The notes under the pieces were generated by a model. It was not told where the DNA came from, made no database searches, and was given only the letters and a program-made list of their open reading frames with translations. From the NCBI RefSeq assembly GCF_945859705.1, contig NC_079134.1:118854620-118918619 (forward strand): DNA of 64,000 nt. Direction: 5' to 3'. Positions 24,401 through 35,889 of the stretch are shown piece by piece. The stretch comes from Episyrphus balteatus. Taxonomy: Eukaryota; Arthropoda; Insecta; Diptera; Syrphidae. How positions within the stretch are numbered: the first letter of the stretch is position 1; the number at the start of each line of letters is the position of its first letter. The position numbers and the translations under genes were made by a program.

Positions 24401-24649
24401 CTGAAAATCAGCTATGAGTGACTTTTGAATCATTCCAGAACTCAATACAATTCCGTCCACAACAGTATTGCAGAGAAATGATGCTACCATCACTACCCAA
24501 GCCCATCCTCCATCCGGTGGTACAATAACTTCCGCTGAGTCATCGATTTCTTCTTCCTCTAGTATTTCCTCCTTCGGTATACGTTCTATTGTTAATTTGT
24601 TATTTCTAGATTTATCCAAACATTCTATACTGTTACGTTGCAAGGGCAT
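18459..24649 (-). CDS. SLC16-type monocarboxylate transporter, two coding exons
   Basis: Exons on the minus strand: 24649-22807 and 18613-18459 (stop TAA at 18461-18459), in phase, 665 aa. It is a 12-helix major facilitator protein of the plasma membrane, predicted to move monocarboxylates such as lactate or pyruvate, probably with protons. Evidence: the family signature DGGWAW at residue 46 opening TM1; YYFEKWRALATG near residue 168 at TM5; a long hydrophilic loop (about 225-450) between the six-helix halves; and the C-terminal end GVLFDLTGSYDVSFYFAG encoded by the second exon. The open frame runs past 22807 into intron, giving a false C-terminus if unspliced. The ATG lies 1 nt after a polypyrimidine-AG acceptor, so the 5' UTR is split. 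Substrate is not provable from sequence. I recall Drosophila CG8468 as the likely orthologue. Confidence 0.92.
18874..19545 (+). mobile_element. MITE family B, copy 1 (672 bp)
   Basis: Starts TAGGTCGTTTCAAATC and ends with the complement, with TA on both outer flanks. Terminal inverted repeats are about 24 bp. No intact transposase. It lies in the transporter intron and has a near-identical inverted partner 267 bp away. Confidence 0.8.
19813..20482 (-). mobile_element. MITE family B, copy 2, inverted (670 bp)
   Basis: Same ends and interior as 18874-19545 but in opposite orientation, also TA-flanked. The two copies can pair along about 670 bp in the pre-mRNA. They differ by small indels and substitutions, so they are not an exact assembly mirror. 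Confidence 0.8.
20483..22806. other. Remainder of the transporter intron
   Basis: No exon recognised. Short frames at 20513-20773 (+), 20599-21015 (-), 21219-21575 (+) and 22517-22729 (+) lack domains. A minus-strand stretch near 21545-21600 (GGATCGATCC) weakly resembles a tRNA B box, possibly an old SINE. Confidence 0.5.
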
Positions 24650-25245
24650 TCTGAAAGTTTAAGAAAAAACAAAAATATAATAAATAAAAGTTTTCCAAGT
24701 TTTTTTGTAAACAGATTTTTTAATTCTGATAACACAATAATAATTTTTAAATAATAGAAAGGAAAGATTTCTTATATTAATCTTTTCAAGATTTTGATTG
24801 ATACTTCTCGTTAAGAGATAAGCATTATTATGTATATAATTTTAATCGTTTGCTATAACTTAACAAACGTGACGTGTTTTAATCATTTTTTAGGTACATA
24901 CCTACTACATACGTATGAATTTATTTTCATATTTTTGTTGATAGCAACTTAAAAGTAATTTAATAACAGTTGTTCGGTAATAAAGATAACGATTTTTTGC
25001 AACAAAAAAAATCTTATAACAGCTACCGAAATTAATTTATGATTGATGTTTTTAAAATCACATATCAAGTTTTGAACAGCAGCGCCTTAGATATGAATCT
25101 TAAAAATGATAATTTATTACTTCTCAAAAAAATGCCACATCTGTAGTGCAAGTGTGAATTTTGATAAAGCATCAAATTTTACGATATTCTGAATAAATAA
25201 AATTGAATCAGAACTTATCTATTTTTTTCGCTCCAACAAATAGGA
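24650..25245. other. Start of the putative transporter 5' UTR intron
   Basis: Minus-strand acceptor TTTCAG ends at 24651, directly before the start-codon exon. The rest is AT-rich with nothing recognised. Confidence 0.6.
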
Positions 25246-25247
25246 TA

Positions 25248-25698
25248 TTGATTATGTCGAACAGAAAGGATACTAAGACGTTCACGAGTTTTTATTGCAG
25301 GAATCATCCAATGGGTTATAAGAGAAGATAAAACCGCGGAGTGCTATTGAATGAGAGAGTGGAAATTGAAGATAGGGGTGTAAAAGTCCCCTTTTTGGTT
25401 TTTTCAATATATCTCGTAAACAAAGCAAAATTTTCAGATATTGCTCTTAACACTTTTTGTAGAGAATTAAATTTCCTATAACAATAATGAGCAATATCTC
25501 AAAATTTTGCTTTGTTTACGAGATATATTGACAAAACCAAAAAGGGGACTTTTACACCCCTATCTTCAATTTCCACCCTCTCATTTAATAGCACTCCGCG
25601 GTTTTATATTCTTTTATAACCCATTGAACGATTCCTGCAATAAAAACCCGTGAACGTCTTAGTTCCTTATTGACCCGTTTTTTTTTCGACATAATCAA
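25248..25698. mobile_element. TA-flanked palindromic element (451 bp)
   Basis: Ends TTGATTATGTCGA and TCGACATAATCAA are flanked by TA. The arms pair over about 200 bp around a centre near 25470, including the motif AAAAGGGGACTTTTACACCC and its mirror. No coding sequence. Confidence 0.8.
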
Positions 25699-26256
25699 TA
25701 GCCTAAAATATGTAGATTACCTACAGAAATTTATTTTCAAAAAAAAAAAAAAAATAGGTAGCTCAAACTTTTCCTGAAAACAAAAGTTTTCAAACTGATA
25801 GATACAAATAATTGTGACTCTCAAATTGGCTTATGTGCTTGTAATTTATTTGCAAGAAAGAAAGGGACCTACACTTAAACGCTGAATCTGAACGGGATAA
25901 GCAAAAAACAAAGATGAAATTCCTGATGGCAAGGATATATATATATTAGGTAGTATTAGCCGTGTACTTAGCCTCAGTACTTAGCTCAGTAAAATTTTAC
26001 ACGTTACACAACAACAAATGATTGCTAAGGATAAATAAAAGTTTTTTATTTGTTGGTTTACAGAGAAATTTTTTTTCTTAACATATACATTTTTTACCCT
26101 TCAACATATCAGGATTATAAAAAATAAATAAAAGTAATCGTTTTTTGTTATTTAGAGCATAAAATGTTTACTCAGTAAAATACTGAGTACCAATAAAACA
26201 CGGCTATTAAATGCTTTGTCAATAATTATTCTCAACAGTACCCCTGGAAAAAAAAT

Positions 26257-26330
26257 GCCTATGTGGTGCAGGCTGGATTTGAACCCAGATCTCTGACATG
26301 ATAGTCCATCGCATTAACAATTGCGTCAAG
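26257..26330 (-). repeat. tRNA-derived SINE-like fragment
   Basis: On the minus strand the piece contains GGGTTCAAATCC, matching the RNA polymerase III B box, with flanking stem bases TCTG and CCAG, preceded by ACGCAATTGTTAATGCG that could be a decayed A-box/D-arm region. A complete cloverleaf cannot be drawn, so it is more likely a SINE head than a tRNA gene. Confidence 0.45.
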
Positions 26331-27019
26331 ATATGCAGTAAATAGGATATTGAATTACCTACAATCTTAGAGCTCTATCTACTGAAAAGCCAAAAATGAG
26401 TTTGGGGTTACAAGAATTAAATAGACTGGCTACATAATACTATATTGATGATTCGATATTTTTAAATCTTAGAAGAGAAATACTTTTTGACGTACCGCGT
26501 TAGACACCTATAAAATTAATCCTTGAGCAAAACCTGACACAAGTTTTTTCAACCTTGTTTTATACTACAGCTTTGAGCCCTCCAACTGCAGAGGGATATA
26601 AATATTTTCAGAGCCGGTTTTAGGGGGGGGCAGCCTGGGCCGTTGCCCAGGGGCGCAAGAATTGAGGGGCGCCGCAGGCGCCCCGAACTTGTACAAAAGT
26701 TTTATAAATAACGAAGTCTTTCCAATCGATGTTTTATTTTTTTTACATTCACAAAGGCGCCCCAATTTTTTTCTATTTTTTACGGCGCTCGTATTGTTTG
26801 TCCTAAACTTTTTGAAGAATGAAGGCGCCCCCCAATTTTGGGTTAATTTATTTGGCTTCCGGAAGGACAATGGTGTCCAAAATCTTCGTTCATCTTTGAA
26901 GAACAAGGCTCCCCAATTTCTTTTGAAAGACTAAAGAAATCCTAATATTCCTCCTACCAATTTAATTTTTGCAAAGGTGCCCCTATAATAATGAATAAGG
27001 AAAGAGAAGGGAGACGGAC

Positions 27020-27140
27020 AGAATCCCGAAATTAAAAATCCAGAAAGCCCAAAATCCAGAAAACCCTAAATTCCGAAAACCCAAAAACACAAAATCCCGA
27101 AAACCCACAATCCCAAAATCCCGAAAACCCAAAATCCAGA
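27020..27140. repeat. Short tandem array inside the hAT element
   Basis: Irregular repeats of CCCAAAATCC(A/C)GAAAA units of about 10-16 bp. A minus-strand frame here reads a repetitive G-F-R-D peptide, which is an artefact of the array. Confidence 0.75.
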
Positions 27141-27207
27141 AATGGCAAAAATTGACAGCTTCTCCATTTCTCATAAAAACTACGTTTGTGTGTGAGAATA
27201 AAAAAAT

Positions 27208-27440
27208 AGGTCTGTTCGTTGTTCCCCCCTCCAGGGCACTCTAAGTCATTTCAATTAACTGTGAAAAAAATCTGAGTTTCTCGGGTTTTCATTTTACATC
27301 GAACACCTCAGAGCTTTAGTTTCATCAGCGAACATCAAACACAGAGGAAATAACTCTGGTTGAAAAAGGAGCTACAAAAAACGCTTGACAACGAATTCGG
27401 AGCGACCCAGAGTGCCCTAGAGCTCACAACGAACAAACCT
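27208..27440. mobile_element. Small MITE nested in the hAT element
   Basis: Ends AGGTCTGTTCGTTGT and ACAACGAACAAACCT are inverted repeats, and the CAGGGCACTCT block near 27233 has its mirror AGAGTGCCCT near 27409. About 233 bp, no coding sequence. Confidence 0.65.
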
Positions 27441-27456
27441 TATACTTATAAAGGTA

Positions 27457-27667
27457 TGTTGTTTTCGATTGGCCGTCCGGAAGCGCCTGGAATCATTAAA
27501 AAGCGTGCTGCAAGTTTTTTATTCTCCTAGTGAAAAAACAAAAACAAAATATTTGATTTTTCACCAATACAGATATTAAATTTTAGAATTGGGTGGAAGC
27601 GATTCAAAGTTTTTTATTGGATTTCAGAATGAGTGAATCATTGAGTGATTCCAATCGAAAACGACAT
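27457..27667. mobile_element. MITE family A, copy 2 (shortened)
   Basis: Ends TGTTGTTTTCGATTGG and CCAATCGAAAACGACAT with flanking TA match the copies at 14571 and 60055. It is shorter than those copies, so it has lost internal sequence. It is nested in the hAT element. Confidence 0.7.
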
Positions 27668-28018
27668 TAATGTACCTAGTTGAAAAAGTTTTTGAAAAAA
27701 TATTGTTCAAATAAAACCAGCTGTACCTAATCTTTAAATGTGTTTAAACAAAAAAGTCAGAGATAAAGGTAGTCTTGTCAATTGAGCCTAAATGACATGA
27801 ATAATTAATTTTTTTTTTTTTAAGTTAACCTTTTTAAGTTAATACACTGCACATTTTTAATAAATGCATTAACAAGTTTATGAGAGGTAAGACATAATCT
27901 GCTATTGCTTTTTTTCGTGATTTTAAAAAATTGTTTTTAGATGAATTTTTTTTTAGAGGCGCCACTTGCAATCTTGCCCAGGGGCGCCGGTAGTGCTTAA
28001 ACCGGCACTGAATATTTT

Positions 28019-28494
28019 AGTATATAGAATCTAAGGTATAGAATATTTAGGTATACAAATGAAGCACTACCAAATAGTACAATGACCATATGCTTAATCA
28101 AAGCAAAAAGATTATCACCTGCAGTTTGTGTAGAACTCTAGAAGCATTAGAATAAAGAGGAAATACAGCTGTAATCTCTTCCAAAGACCCACATTTTATC
28201 TTATCATCAATGTACTATACCGAATATCATTGATTTAATAGTGAGAACTAAGTGGTCAGTAACGAGACTAGCGCTTTCTGTTAGGATTTTGTAGATTAGA
28301 TTAAGACTTTCTATTTATGAATTTGTACTACATGCAGTTAGCTTACAACTTAACTTATTACATTTAGCATTTATTTATTCACCAGCTCCTAAAATATTTA
28401 AGTCGCCATTTAAAACAGGAAATTTATAATATGTAGGTATGAGAATTGGCAGATTTCTCCTTTTAAAATATAATGGTTCAAAAATTTAAACGAT
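28019..28494. other. No gene recognised
   Basis: AT-rich spacer between the hAT element and the next TA-flanked element. Nothing identifiable. Confidence 0.4.
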
Positions 28495-28784
28495 TAACGG
28501 CCAATTTCTTCTCATAAGTCCTAAGTCAGCTTAGTACCCGGTCTAGCTAGACCAGGTACTAGCTCGTTACGAAAAGTTAGTACCTGAGCATTTCTTCACA
28601 TTTATAGGACCTGATCTAATTTCACAACGAGGTCCTAAGAATTAATACGTATAAAACCGGTCTAACTGTCATTTTGAGAGTTTATTGAAGTTTGAAATAT
28701 TTTATTTTTACATTTGATCAAATTTAAGAAATAAAAAATTTAATAAAAATAGAAAACAAGAAGCAAATAATTAAAATAAATATT

Positions 28785-29236
28785 GGGCACGTTCAGGAAA
28801 TATTAGGGACTAGATATTTAGGCAACGTCGTTTTTGAACGGAAATTTGAGTCAATTGACTAAATTAGTTTGGATTTTATGCTATTGTCAAATTTCGAAAT
28901 TTATTTAAGAATTTTACCGTTCGCATGGGTAAGACACCAAATTTCACTTAACTGTAATGAATAAATAAAATAAATTATAACCGATAATGCACTTTTTAGT
29001 TGTTTTTCACACAAATAAATTTAATTTTGCTAAATTATTTCTTTAAATAAAAACAATCTGCTGTCATGTTGACAAAAAAAACTTTCCTAAATTTTTAGGG
29101 AAAATTTTCTTGCCTAACTTTCCAGTTAGCTTTCCAATAAAATTACCTAAATTGGAAAGATTTAATTTGACAGTTGACCAATCAGAGACCGAGAAATTCC
29201 CTAAATATTTAGTGCCTAACGTTTCTGAACCTGCCC
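28785..29236 (+). mobile_element. PIF/Harbinger-like MITE, copy 1 (452 bp)
   Basis: Begins GGGCACGTTCAGGAAA and ends with the near complement TTTCTGAACCTGCCC. Flanked by the 3-bp direct repeat ATT. GGG-type ends with 3-bp duplications fit PIF/Harbinger, although that group usually duplicates TWA. Non-coding. An inverted copy lies at 33904-34359. Confidence 0.7.
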
Positions 29237-29742
29237 ATTGAAACAATGTTTAGAAGATTAAAAACGCTACAAGTAATAAAAATTCATAAATTTTATGAAG
29301 AAAAAAAAGTCAAGAATGAAGACAAGAATAAGAATGCAGAGGAATCATTCAATAATGTGAATGCAGCCACGAAAGCCTGCCATGTTCATTGTGTTAATAA
29401 AAGAAAAGCTTTTAAAAACGCAGTATTTAGTGATTTGGTATTATTATGTACATATGTTTTTATTCCATAATTGACCCTCATCGGAGTTAGAATTTCCGAA
29501 GTACGAAAATTCCTACAGATATTTTAATTTGTGATACGATCCTCCAAATAAGACGGGCCCGAGGTGATGTCTATTCATTGGATGTACAGCCTCGTTGCCA
29601 AAAGCGAGTGTCTTGCAATTCGCCTTTACTGAAAGGCTTGTACATATCATAAGCACAATTTAACAATACACCCGAAATCTTCTGTGGGCTTTGTCCAAAA
29701 GTCCAAGTAAATTAAAAAAAAAACTTTAAAAATCAAAATGCG

Positions 29743-29870
29743 GGGGGCAATGGTGTGGTGGAGGTAGTGTTTGACTGCTAATCTGGGAGGTGTGGGTTCG
29801 AGCCCCACCTCAGGCAGCATTCTTGTATATACCCTCCAGCTTAGACGCCACCCGCGGGATTATATGAGAT
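29743..29870 (+). repeat. tRNA-derived SINE-like sequence
   Basis: TGGTGTGGTGGAGG is A-box-like. A perfect 5-bp T-arm (GTGGG, loop TTCGAGC, CCCAC at 29792-29808) includes a B box. The anticodon region GACTGCTAATC recalls tRNA-Ser(GCT), but its stem is weak and no acceptor stem closes. Non-tRNA sequence follows, as in a SINE body. I do not call it a functional tRNA gene. Confidence 0.55.
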
Positions 29871-30547
29871 AATAATCATCGTATTCTCAATTTACTGTAC
29901 CAACAGAAATTCTTTCCTATCTTTCTATTCCTTCTAACTAGTCCCGTGCAATATGCATTCAAAAGACCTAAGGTCTTACAGGCATATAGAATAATATTAA
30001 TTATTATCACGAAAAACGCACTTATCAATCGATACAACACCCAAGTAATTAAAAAAATCTGTAATATGGACAATAGGTCATTTAAATTTTCAAATGGAAT
30101 AAAAATTCACAAAGTCCGCTAAATTTAAACAAAAAACAATGAAAATTATTCTTTTTTTACGTTTTTTCTTCTTTATTAAACTGCAATATCACTTGAAAAA
30201 TATGAAATCCATTTATTTGATTCAATTACTAACTGCTAGACTACCGATTTTGAGGTCCTAATTTCTACCGAGTACTAACTTATACTCGGTACCAATTTGA
30301 CAGTACTAGGGCTTAGTACTTTTGTGAAGAAATCACTTGGTACCGATTTGAGTATTGGTATAATAACCAGGTCCTAGCTGATTTTGAGGAGCTAGCTAGT
30401 ACCGAGTCCTAACTAGTACTCGGTCCTAAATTGACAGTTCTAAGGGTTAGTACCTGAGTCAAGAAATGAGTTGGTACCGATTTGAGTACTAACTTTAGGA
30501 CTAGGACCGGTACTAGCGCTAGGACTCTGTGAAGAAATCGGCCGTTA

Positions 30548-33321
30548 GTAAAACACTTAAACATATTTTGTAAGTTAATAAGTTAATAGCAGACAGATAG
30601 ACGATGTCTAAATTTGTGTTTAAATTTTCAAAAGAAGACATTTCGCTGGTTCCGCTTGTATATATCGATTGTGATGAAATTTTTAGGTTATCTTCTTATA
30701 ATTTTTTTAAAGAATTTTGTTCCTCGTTCAAAATTTGATTATTATATTATATTGCTTTTATAGAACAGCTGTACAGTGTGTACATGTGAATAACATCTTT
30801 TCGAAGTTCAGCATCGCTAGCACTTCCGTGTCCGTTTTCATGTCACTACCAAGAAAATTTCTTAGTATTTCCTTCAGCATAGGAAATATTAGAATGAAGT
30901 GTATTACCTTACCTACCTGGCAAGTCTGCACTATGTAATATGAAGTTCAGTCTTACCAAATCTCATTTTAAATATTGCTGATATTTATTTTTGACTGTTG
31001 CCTATACAGTCCCCCTATATTTTTCATCAACTTTAGAGACTAAGGGAAATTTGATGGATCGATATTTAAATAATTTATGTTAAACATAAACTCTTATTGC
31101 ATATGCATACTAAGTGATACAACTTTTTATGTCACTTATCTGAAGGTTCTAAATTATCACCTTTTTCTGGATAGTATACATTATACAAGGCTACTACTTT
31201 CCGCCTGGCATATTTAGCGCTTCTAATAAATAGTCAACATGTAACTTCAGTTAGCCCAGTCGGGATGTACAAAAAATTAAGCTGAAATGGAAAAAATAAG
31301 ATCGTGCAATTTTTTTCATAGGACGGTAGAGAGGATCACTGAGAGCTTAAAACCAGTTTTTCGGGAAAATCGAGCTTGAGCTAAAGCCACCATCTTGGAT
31401 TTAAGGAAAAACAAGTTTTAGTTTTTTAGAATAACGCATTAAAATAAAAAATAATAATAATTTTGATCTTTGACAAAAATGATATGAGTAAAACTTGTAG
31501 AAAGTTTTGTTTTCTATAACTTTTATCTTGATAAATTTTTCTATATAACCCATATTTTTCGAGTTAATTTGAAAAAAAACTACATATTCCCTTACTCGGC
31601 TTAAACGTTATACCCGCTTTGAGTATAGATTTTAAAATCAACGCAATATGGGACTGTTTTTATATGTTTTTGAGGATGAGAAATCTAGCTGCAATGTTAT
31701 AAGAGGAACTTTCTCAAAATTGGTAGGTAAGTGTAATTTAAAAAAAATGATCAAATATTATAATTGAGAGAATAAAGTCTCTGAATTTTTCAAATCGGTT
31801 CATAAATGCATGAGATAGGACCTATTGTTTATAATAAAAGATAAAAAGAGTGAGAGAGTATCATCATTCATTTAAAACTAGGATTTATGTTTCAAGCATT
31901 ATGTAAAATATTTACTGTTTATGAGCCAAGCAATAAATACTGAAAACATTTTATGAACTCTGACTGAAACATCGTGCCTACGTACATTCAAACACCATCC
32001 ATGCACTATGCGTTTTTCTCATCGCATTAAAATAAATAATAATCAACAAATGATCAATATCTACTATAAAGTGCTCTACATTATTTTTCTTATCAGAGAA
32101 AGGTTAACGACATTTTTCAGTTTTGTTTTTGTTTTTCAGTTTCGCCTTTGTTTTGCTCTCAAAATTACAAAAATAAATAAATGGCTTGTTTTCTCATGAC
32201 ACAAGTCAAAACGCAAATAGAATTTAACTTGAAAATATCCTCAAAAGATTTCATCGTTGTTGCATTCTTTTTTAATTTTTTTTTTATTTAAATAGGTATC
32301 TTCGCTTTGTGTGGATTGTGGATGCACAAAATATTTTTTTTACATTCCTCCTTATTGATTTTCTATCCATACTTAAATACAATCATGATGTAGATATTGT
32401 TAAGGTTTTAATTTAATGGGTACACATGTTGTGTAGTAGGTACATAAGAAATAGTAGTAGTTGATTTAATCGACATAATAATTGATTGATTCAATTGAAA
32501 ATTAGATCAATAGTGATCCCAAAAAAAGCCAAAGCAGCTCTGTAAAAATCGAAGAAATAAATTAATGAATGCAAGCTAATTAAAGGCCAATACACATTCT
32601 ATATTATTTTTATTATAGTATGCGTTAAGTATAATATTCTACACAGAATTCAAAACAAATGATTATCGGTCTTCCAGTCTATTACTCCATTCGAACAATA
32701 TGCTAGTATTAACTTTATTATTTATATCACTTCAACGTTTATGTGTTAGTATCACATGCGAATGCGAATGCATGTTGCTACAAAATGCTTGGTCAGTGCT
32801 GCATTTAAGTAAGTGCAGGCCCAAAAGCCATAGATATTCAGGATTTTCCTAATTTACTTGCATTTTATAAATAATTTTTTTACTTTTACTTTTTTTTTTA
32901 CTTTTAATTATTAAAAGTAACTTTATTTATTTATTAAACAGTCCTGTCAAAGGAGGACTTGATTATTCGTTCATAACCAATATACATTTTTATTGAATTA
33001 CGGAATTTTTAAGGTTGAACTGAAATGTGCAGGCCATAAATTTGAATTAAAACAAAAAAATGATTTTGTGTAAACAATAAACATGTACTTGTACCCGATA
33101 GAAGTTGTTATACTTCCCACTCCATTCCCCATTATGAAAAGCCTGGGGGTAAAGTCATTTCTCTAGTGTCAATATGTAGGTAAAAAAAGAACCTTGAAAT
33201 TTTCCTAGGGTCAATAACGTCCGAATGTACATAGGCCAAGTAGATCCAGTTTTACCCTTAGAGAATGTTTAATATGAAGTGATCGTTCCTGTCTACAATG
33301 CATTGTAAAGCTGGATCCACA
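30548..33321. other. 2.8 kb with no feature recognised
   Basis: AT-rich with poly-T tracts. Short frames (30717-30938 and 32008-32199, plus strand) have no domain or splice context. A moderately GC-richer stretch at 31260-31450 has no coding pattern or repeat ends that I can place. Confidence 0.45.
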
Positions 33322-33463
33322 CTAGGTTGATCAACACGTTCAACATACGTTCCAAACATAGTGAATAAATCTGTCCTATATGCATCAATTAGAATAATTT
33401 GGAAAGGTTTAACTATTCAGTATGTCGATTTGAAACGTATGTTGAACGTGTTGGTCAACCTAG
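33322..33463. mobile_element. Short MITE with 35-bp arms
   Basis: CTAGGTTGATCAACACGTTC and its near complement GAACGTGTTGGTCAACCTAG open and close a 142-bp element. Arms of about 35 bp with few mismatches. No coding capacity. Confidence 0.7.
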
Positions 33464-33903
33464 CTTAACACCATATGCATTGATAGGGACGTTCGACACG
33501 CTTATCCACTTTCAATGAATGACGCGGACCGCAAGCAAACACGTGCGTTTTCTTTGGTGGCAGCCCTCCATAAAAAAATCAAACGGACCAGGAGCTCATG
33601 GATATTAGCAAATTTAGGCGAAACTATCAGCCCCTATAAAAGCTTCACGTTTTGAACTGCACAAGCTTTCTATATTATATATATTCTAAGGTAGTACCCT
33701 TGTAACCTCACATAAAGGGTTTCAACAACTTGCTTATCTAGGTCAAGAAAAACATTGATATTTGCTTAGCGTCAATAACATGCAAATGAAGGGCAAAAAA
33801 CTCACATTTTTCAAGTTTCAACAACTTGAAAATGTACACCAAGAACCATATATAAAGAAAATCGTGATATTTTAACTTCCAGTTATATTTACATCTAAGA
33901 AAT

Positions 33904-34359
33904 GGGCAGGTTCAGAAACGTTAGGGAATAAATATTAAGGTTATTTCTCGTTTTCTGATTGGTCAACTTTAAAAAAAATTCCTTCCAATTTAGGTGATTT
34001 TATTGGAAAGCTGACTGGAAGATAAGCAATAAAATTTTTCCTAAAAATTTAGGAAAGTTTTTTTTTGTCAACAATACAACTAACTGTTTTTATTTTTAGC
34101 ATTACGGTAACAGAATTAAATCCATTTGTGTGAAAAACTAGTAAAAAGTGCATTATCGGTTATAATTAATATTATTTCTTTATTAAAGTAAAGTGAAACT
34201 TGGTGTCTTCCCCATCCCATTTATAAAATTCTCAAATAAATTTCGAAATTTGACAATAATGGCGTATCCAAACCGTTCTGTTAGTCAATTTACTCAAATT
34301 TCCGTTCAGAAAATAACGTTGCCTAAATATCTAGTCCCTTATATTTACTGAACGTGTCC
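33904..34359 (-). mobile_element. PIF/Harbinger-like MITE, copy 2, inverted (456 bp)
   Basis: Begins GGGCAGGTTCAGAAACG and ends CTGAACGTGTCC, the reverse orientation of 28785-29236, with 3-bp duplication AAT on both sides. The arms are diverged from copy 1 throughout, indicating independent insertions of one family. Confidence 0.7.
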
Positions 34360-35525
34360 AATATTAAACCAAAAATAACTTATGTCATCATCATCATGTC
34401 AAATAGAAATTGACATAACAAAAACATTCAATTAACATTCTTCAAAATTTCCCAAAAGAAGTATATTTAACTTCCAGTTCCAGTCCAAAAGAAGTATATG
34501 TAACTTCCAGTTGATCCGGCTAACTTAAAGTTAGGATTATACGGTTAGGAAATCGGTCAACGCGTTGACTCCCTGACGTAAAAATGACGTCAAAATCTTT
34601 TCTAAGGATGCCATTTCGAGTGATAAGACACAAACAGAGTTTTAGGTTTTCACACTGATGGATTTGCTGACGGTGTAATCCTAATTTAAGGAATGATATG
34701 TTCCTTTGTTTGTATCGTCTTGTTAAAGAGTTTGCAAATAAAACAAAAAGTTTATATTTTTTTTTCGCGAACAAATAATTTAAATTTATTACCAATTGCC
34801 ACAGTTGCTTTTTAGAGTTCATGATTCGTAGCAAGCTGCCTATGGTCGTTTAGACCAATTGCTCTGGAATCGCCTTTCGCTTGTTCTTTGGAACGAAGGT
34901 TTGGTTTTCGTTAACCGTCTCAAAGTGGTATTCGGAAACCTTCTTCACTCTTTTTACCGACTTCCAAAAAGGAGGAGGTATTCAATTCGCCTGTATTTTT
35001 TTTTTTTGTTACCTCATAACTTTGGACTGAGTGAACCAATTTTGATAATTCTTTTTGTATCGGAAAGCTGGTGGCTGCAATGTGGTCATTTTAATTTTGT
35101 TCAGTTAAAGCCATAGGAACTATTAGAAATACCATAAAAACCAGTTTTGATCCATGGAAGTCGGTTTTGTTTTTTGATAAAAAAGATTATTCGTTAAACA
35201 CCGTATACTTCCTCAAAAGTAAGAATAAAACCATACAAAGGCGCTAAATTAAGAAGCTCGCAAAAACGAATAAATACGCTCCTGGGAATTTGAAATTATT
35301 TCTCTTTTATCTCAGATATACTCATTGGTATTTGTGTATATTTCTGAATGAACAAGAGCAGATAAGTTAAAACTTATAAGATCCCCTCAAAAATCACATA
35401 AACAAAATAATAAGTACGTAGTCAGCTGTTCTTCTCACTGATAAGCTCAACACCAATATCAATATCCTTAGGATTACTTGAAATATGTTAATACATATTA
35501 GGTACCATTTATGAAGATAAAGATT
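34360..35525. other. No gene recognised
   Basis: A 104-codon minus-strand frame (34520-34834) and an 85-codon plus-strand frame (34859-35116) have no recognisable domain. The sequence GACGTCATTTTTACGTC occurs near 34575-34591, but nothing ties it to a regulated gene. Confidence 0.4.
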
Positions 35526-35869
35526 ATCACAACAAAAACATTACTGTTAAAAAAAGAGCCAAGTTCTCCTATGTTGAAATTATGCTGGCACAAAAAGTAC
35601 TGAGATGTAAAAGTGTACCAAGTTCTAAAGTTTGGGTTCAAATTCGTATCAATAAAATTTTGATTGTTCTCTTGACAATTTTTCTTAATTATCGATTTTT
35701 AAAGTTATTTCAAAAATTGCCAAGTAAACAATCAAAATTTTATTGATACGAATTTGAACCCAAACTTTAGAACTTGGTACACTTTTACATCTCAGTACTT
35801 TTTGTGCCAGCATAATTTCAACATAGGAGAACTTGGCTCTTTTTTTAACAGTAATGTTTTTGTTGTGAT
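35526..35869. mobile_element. Palindromic element (344 bp)
   Basis: Arms of about 145 bp, ATCACAACAAAAACATTACTG at the left mirrored at the right, are nearly perfect around a short centre near 35698. It abuts the tandem array that follows. Confidence 0.8.
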
Positions 35870-35889
35870 TTCACTACTTTTTGCAAGGT

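Larger units (their letters stand above)
26609..28010. mobile_element. Non-autonomous hAT element (1.4 kb)
   Basis: Ends CAGAGCCGGTTTTAG and, inverted, CAGTGCCGGTTTAAG form hAT-type termini. Both sides carry the exact 8-bp duplication AATATTTT (26601-26608 and 28011-28018), the hallmark of hAT insertion. Subterminal GGGGCGCC blocks recur at both ends. No transposase remains; the open frames at 26565-26934 are shadows of these blocks. A tandem repeat and two smaller MITEs sit inside. Confidence 0.88.
28497..30545. mobile_element. TA-flanked element with GGTACC-rich subterminal repeats (2.05 kb)
   Basis: Ends ACGGCCAATTTCTTC and GAAGAAATCGGCCGT are flanked by TA. Near the right end are two diverged tandem units of about 130-140 bp (about 30248-30378 and 30379-30520), each with the order GATTTTGAGG, ACCGAGT, TTGACAGT, GGTACCGATTTGAG. 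Left-end sequence 28520-28680 is related to them inverted. No transposase is visible. A Harbinger-like MITE and a tRNA-like SINE are inserted inside. Confidence 0.6.

Noticed and set aside
26565..26934. Overlapping frames of 90-113 codons on both strands
   Set aside because: They follow GC-rich subterminal blocks of the hAT element; no domain and mutual overlap.
29743..29816. A functional tRNA-Ser gene
   Set aside because: Only the T-arm and box-like motifs hold; the acceptor and anticodon stems do not pair, and a non-tRNA body follows.
34520..34834. 104-codon minus-strand frame as a gene
   Set aside because: No recognisable domain, no splice or promoter context, in a repeat-rich gap.
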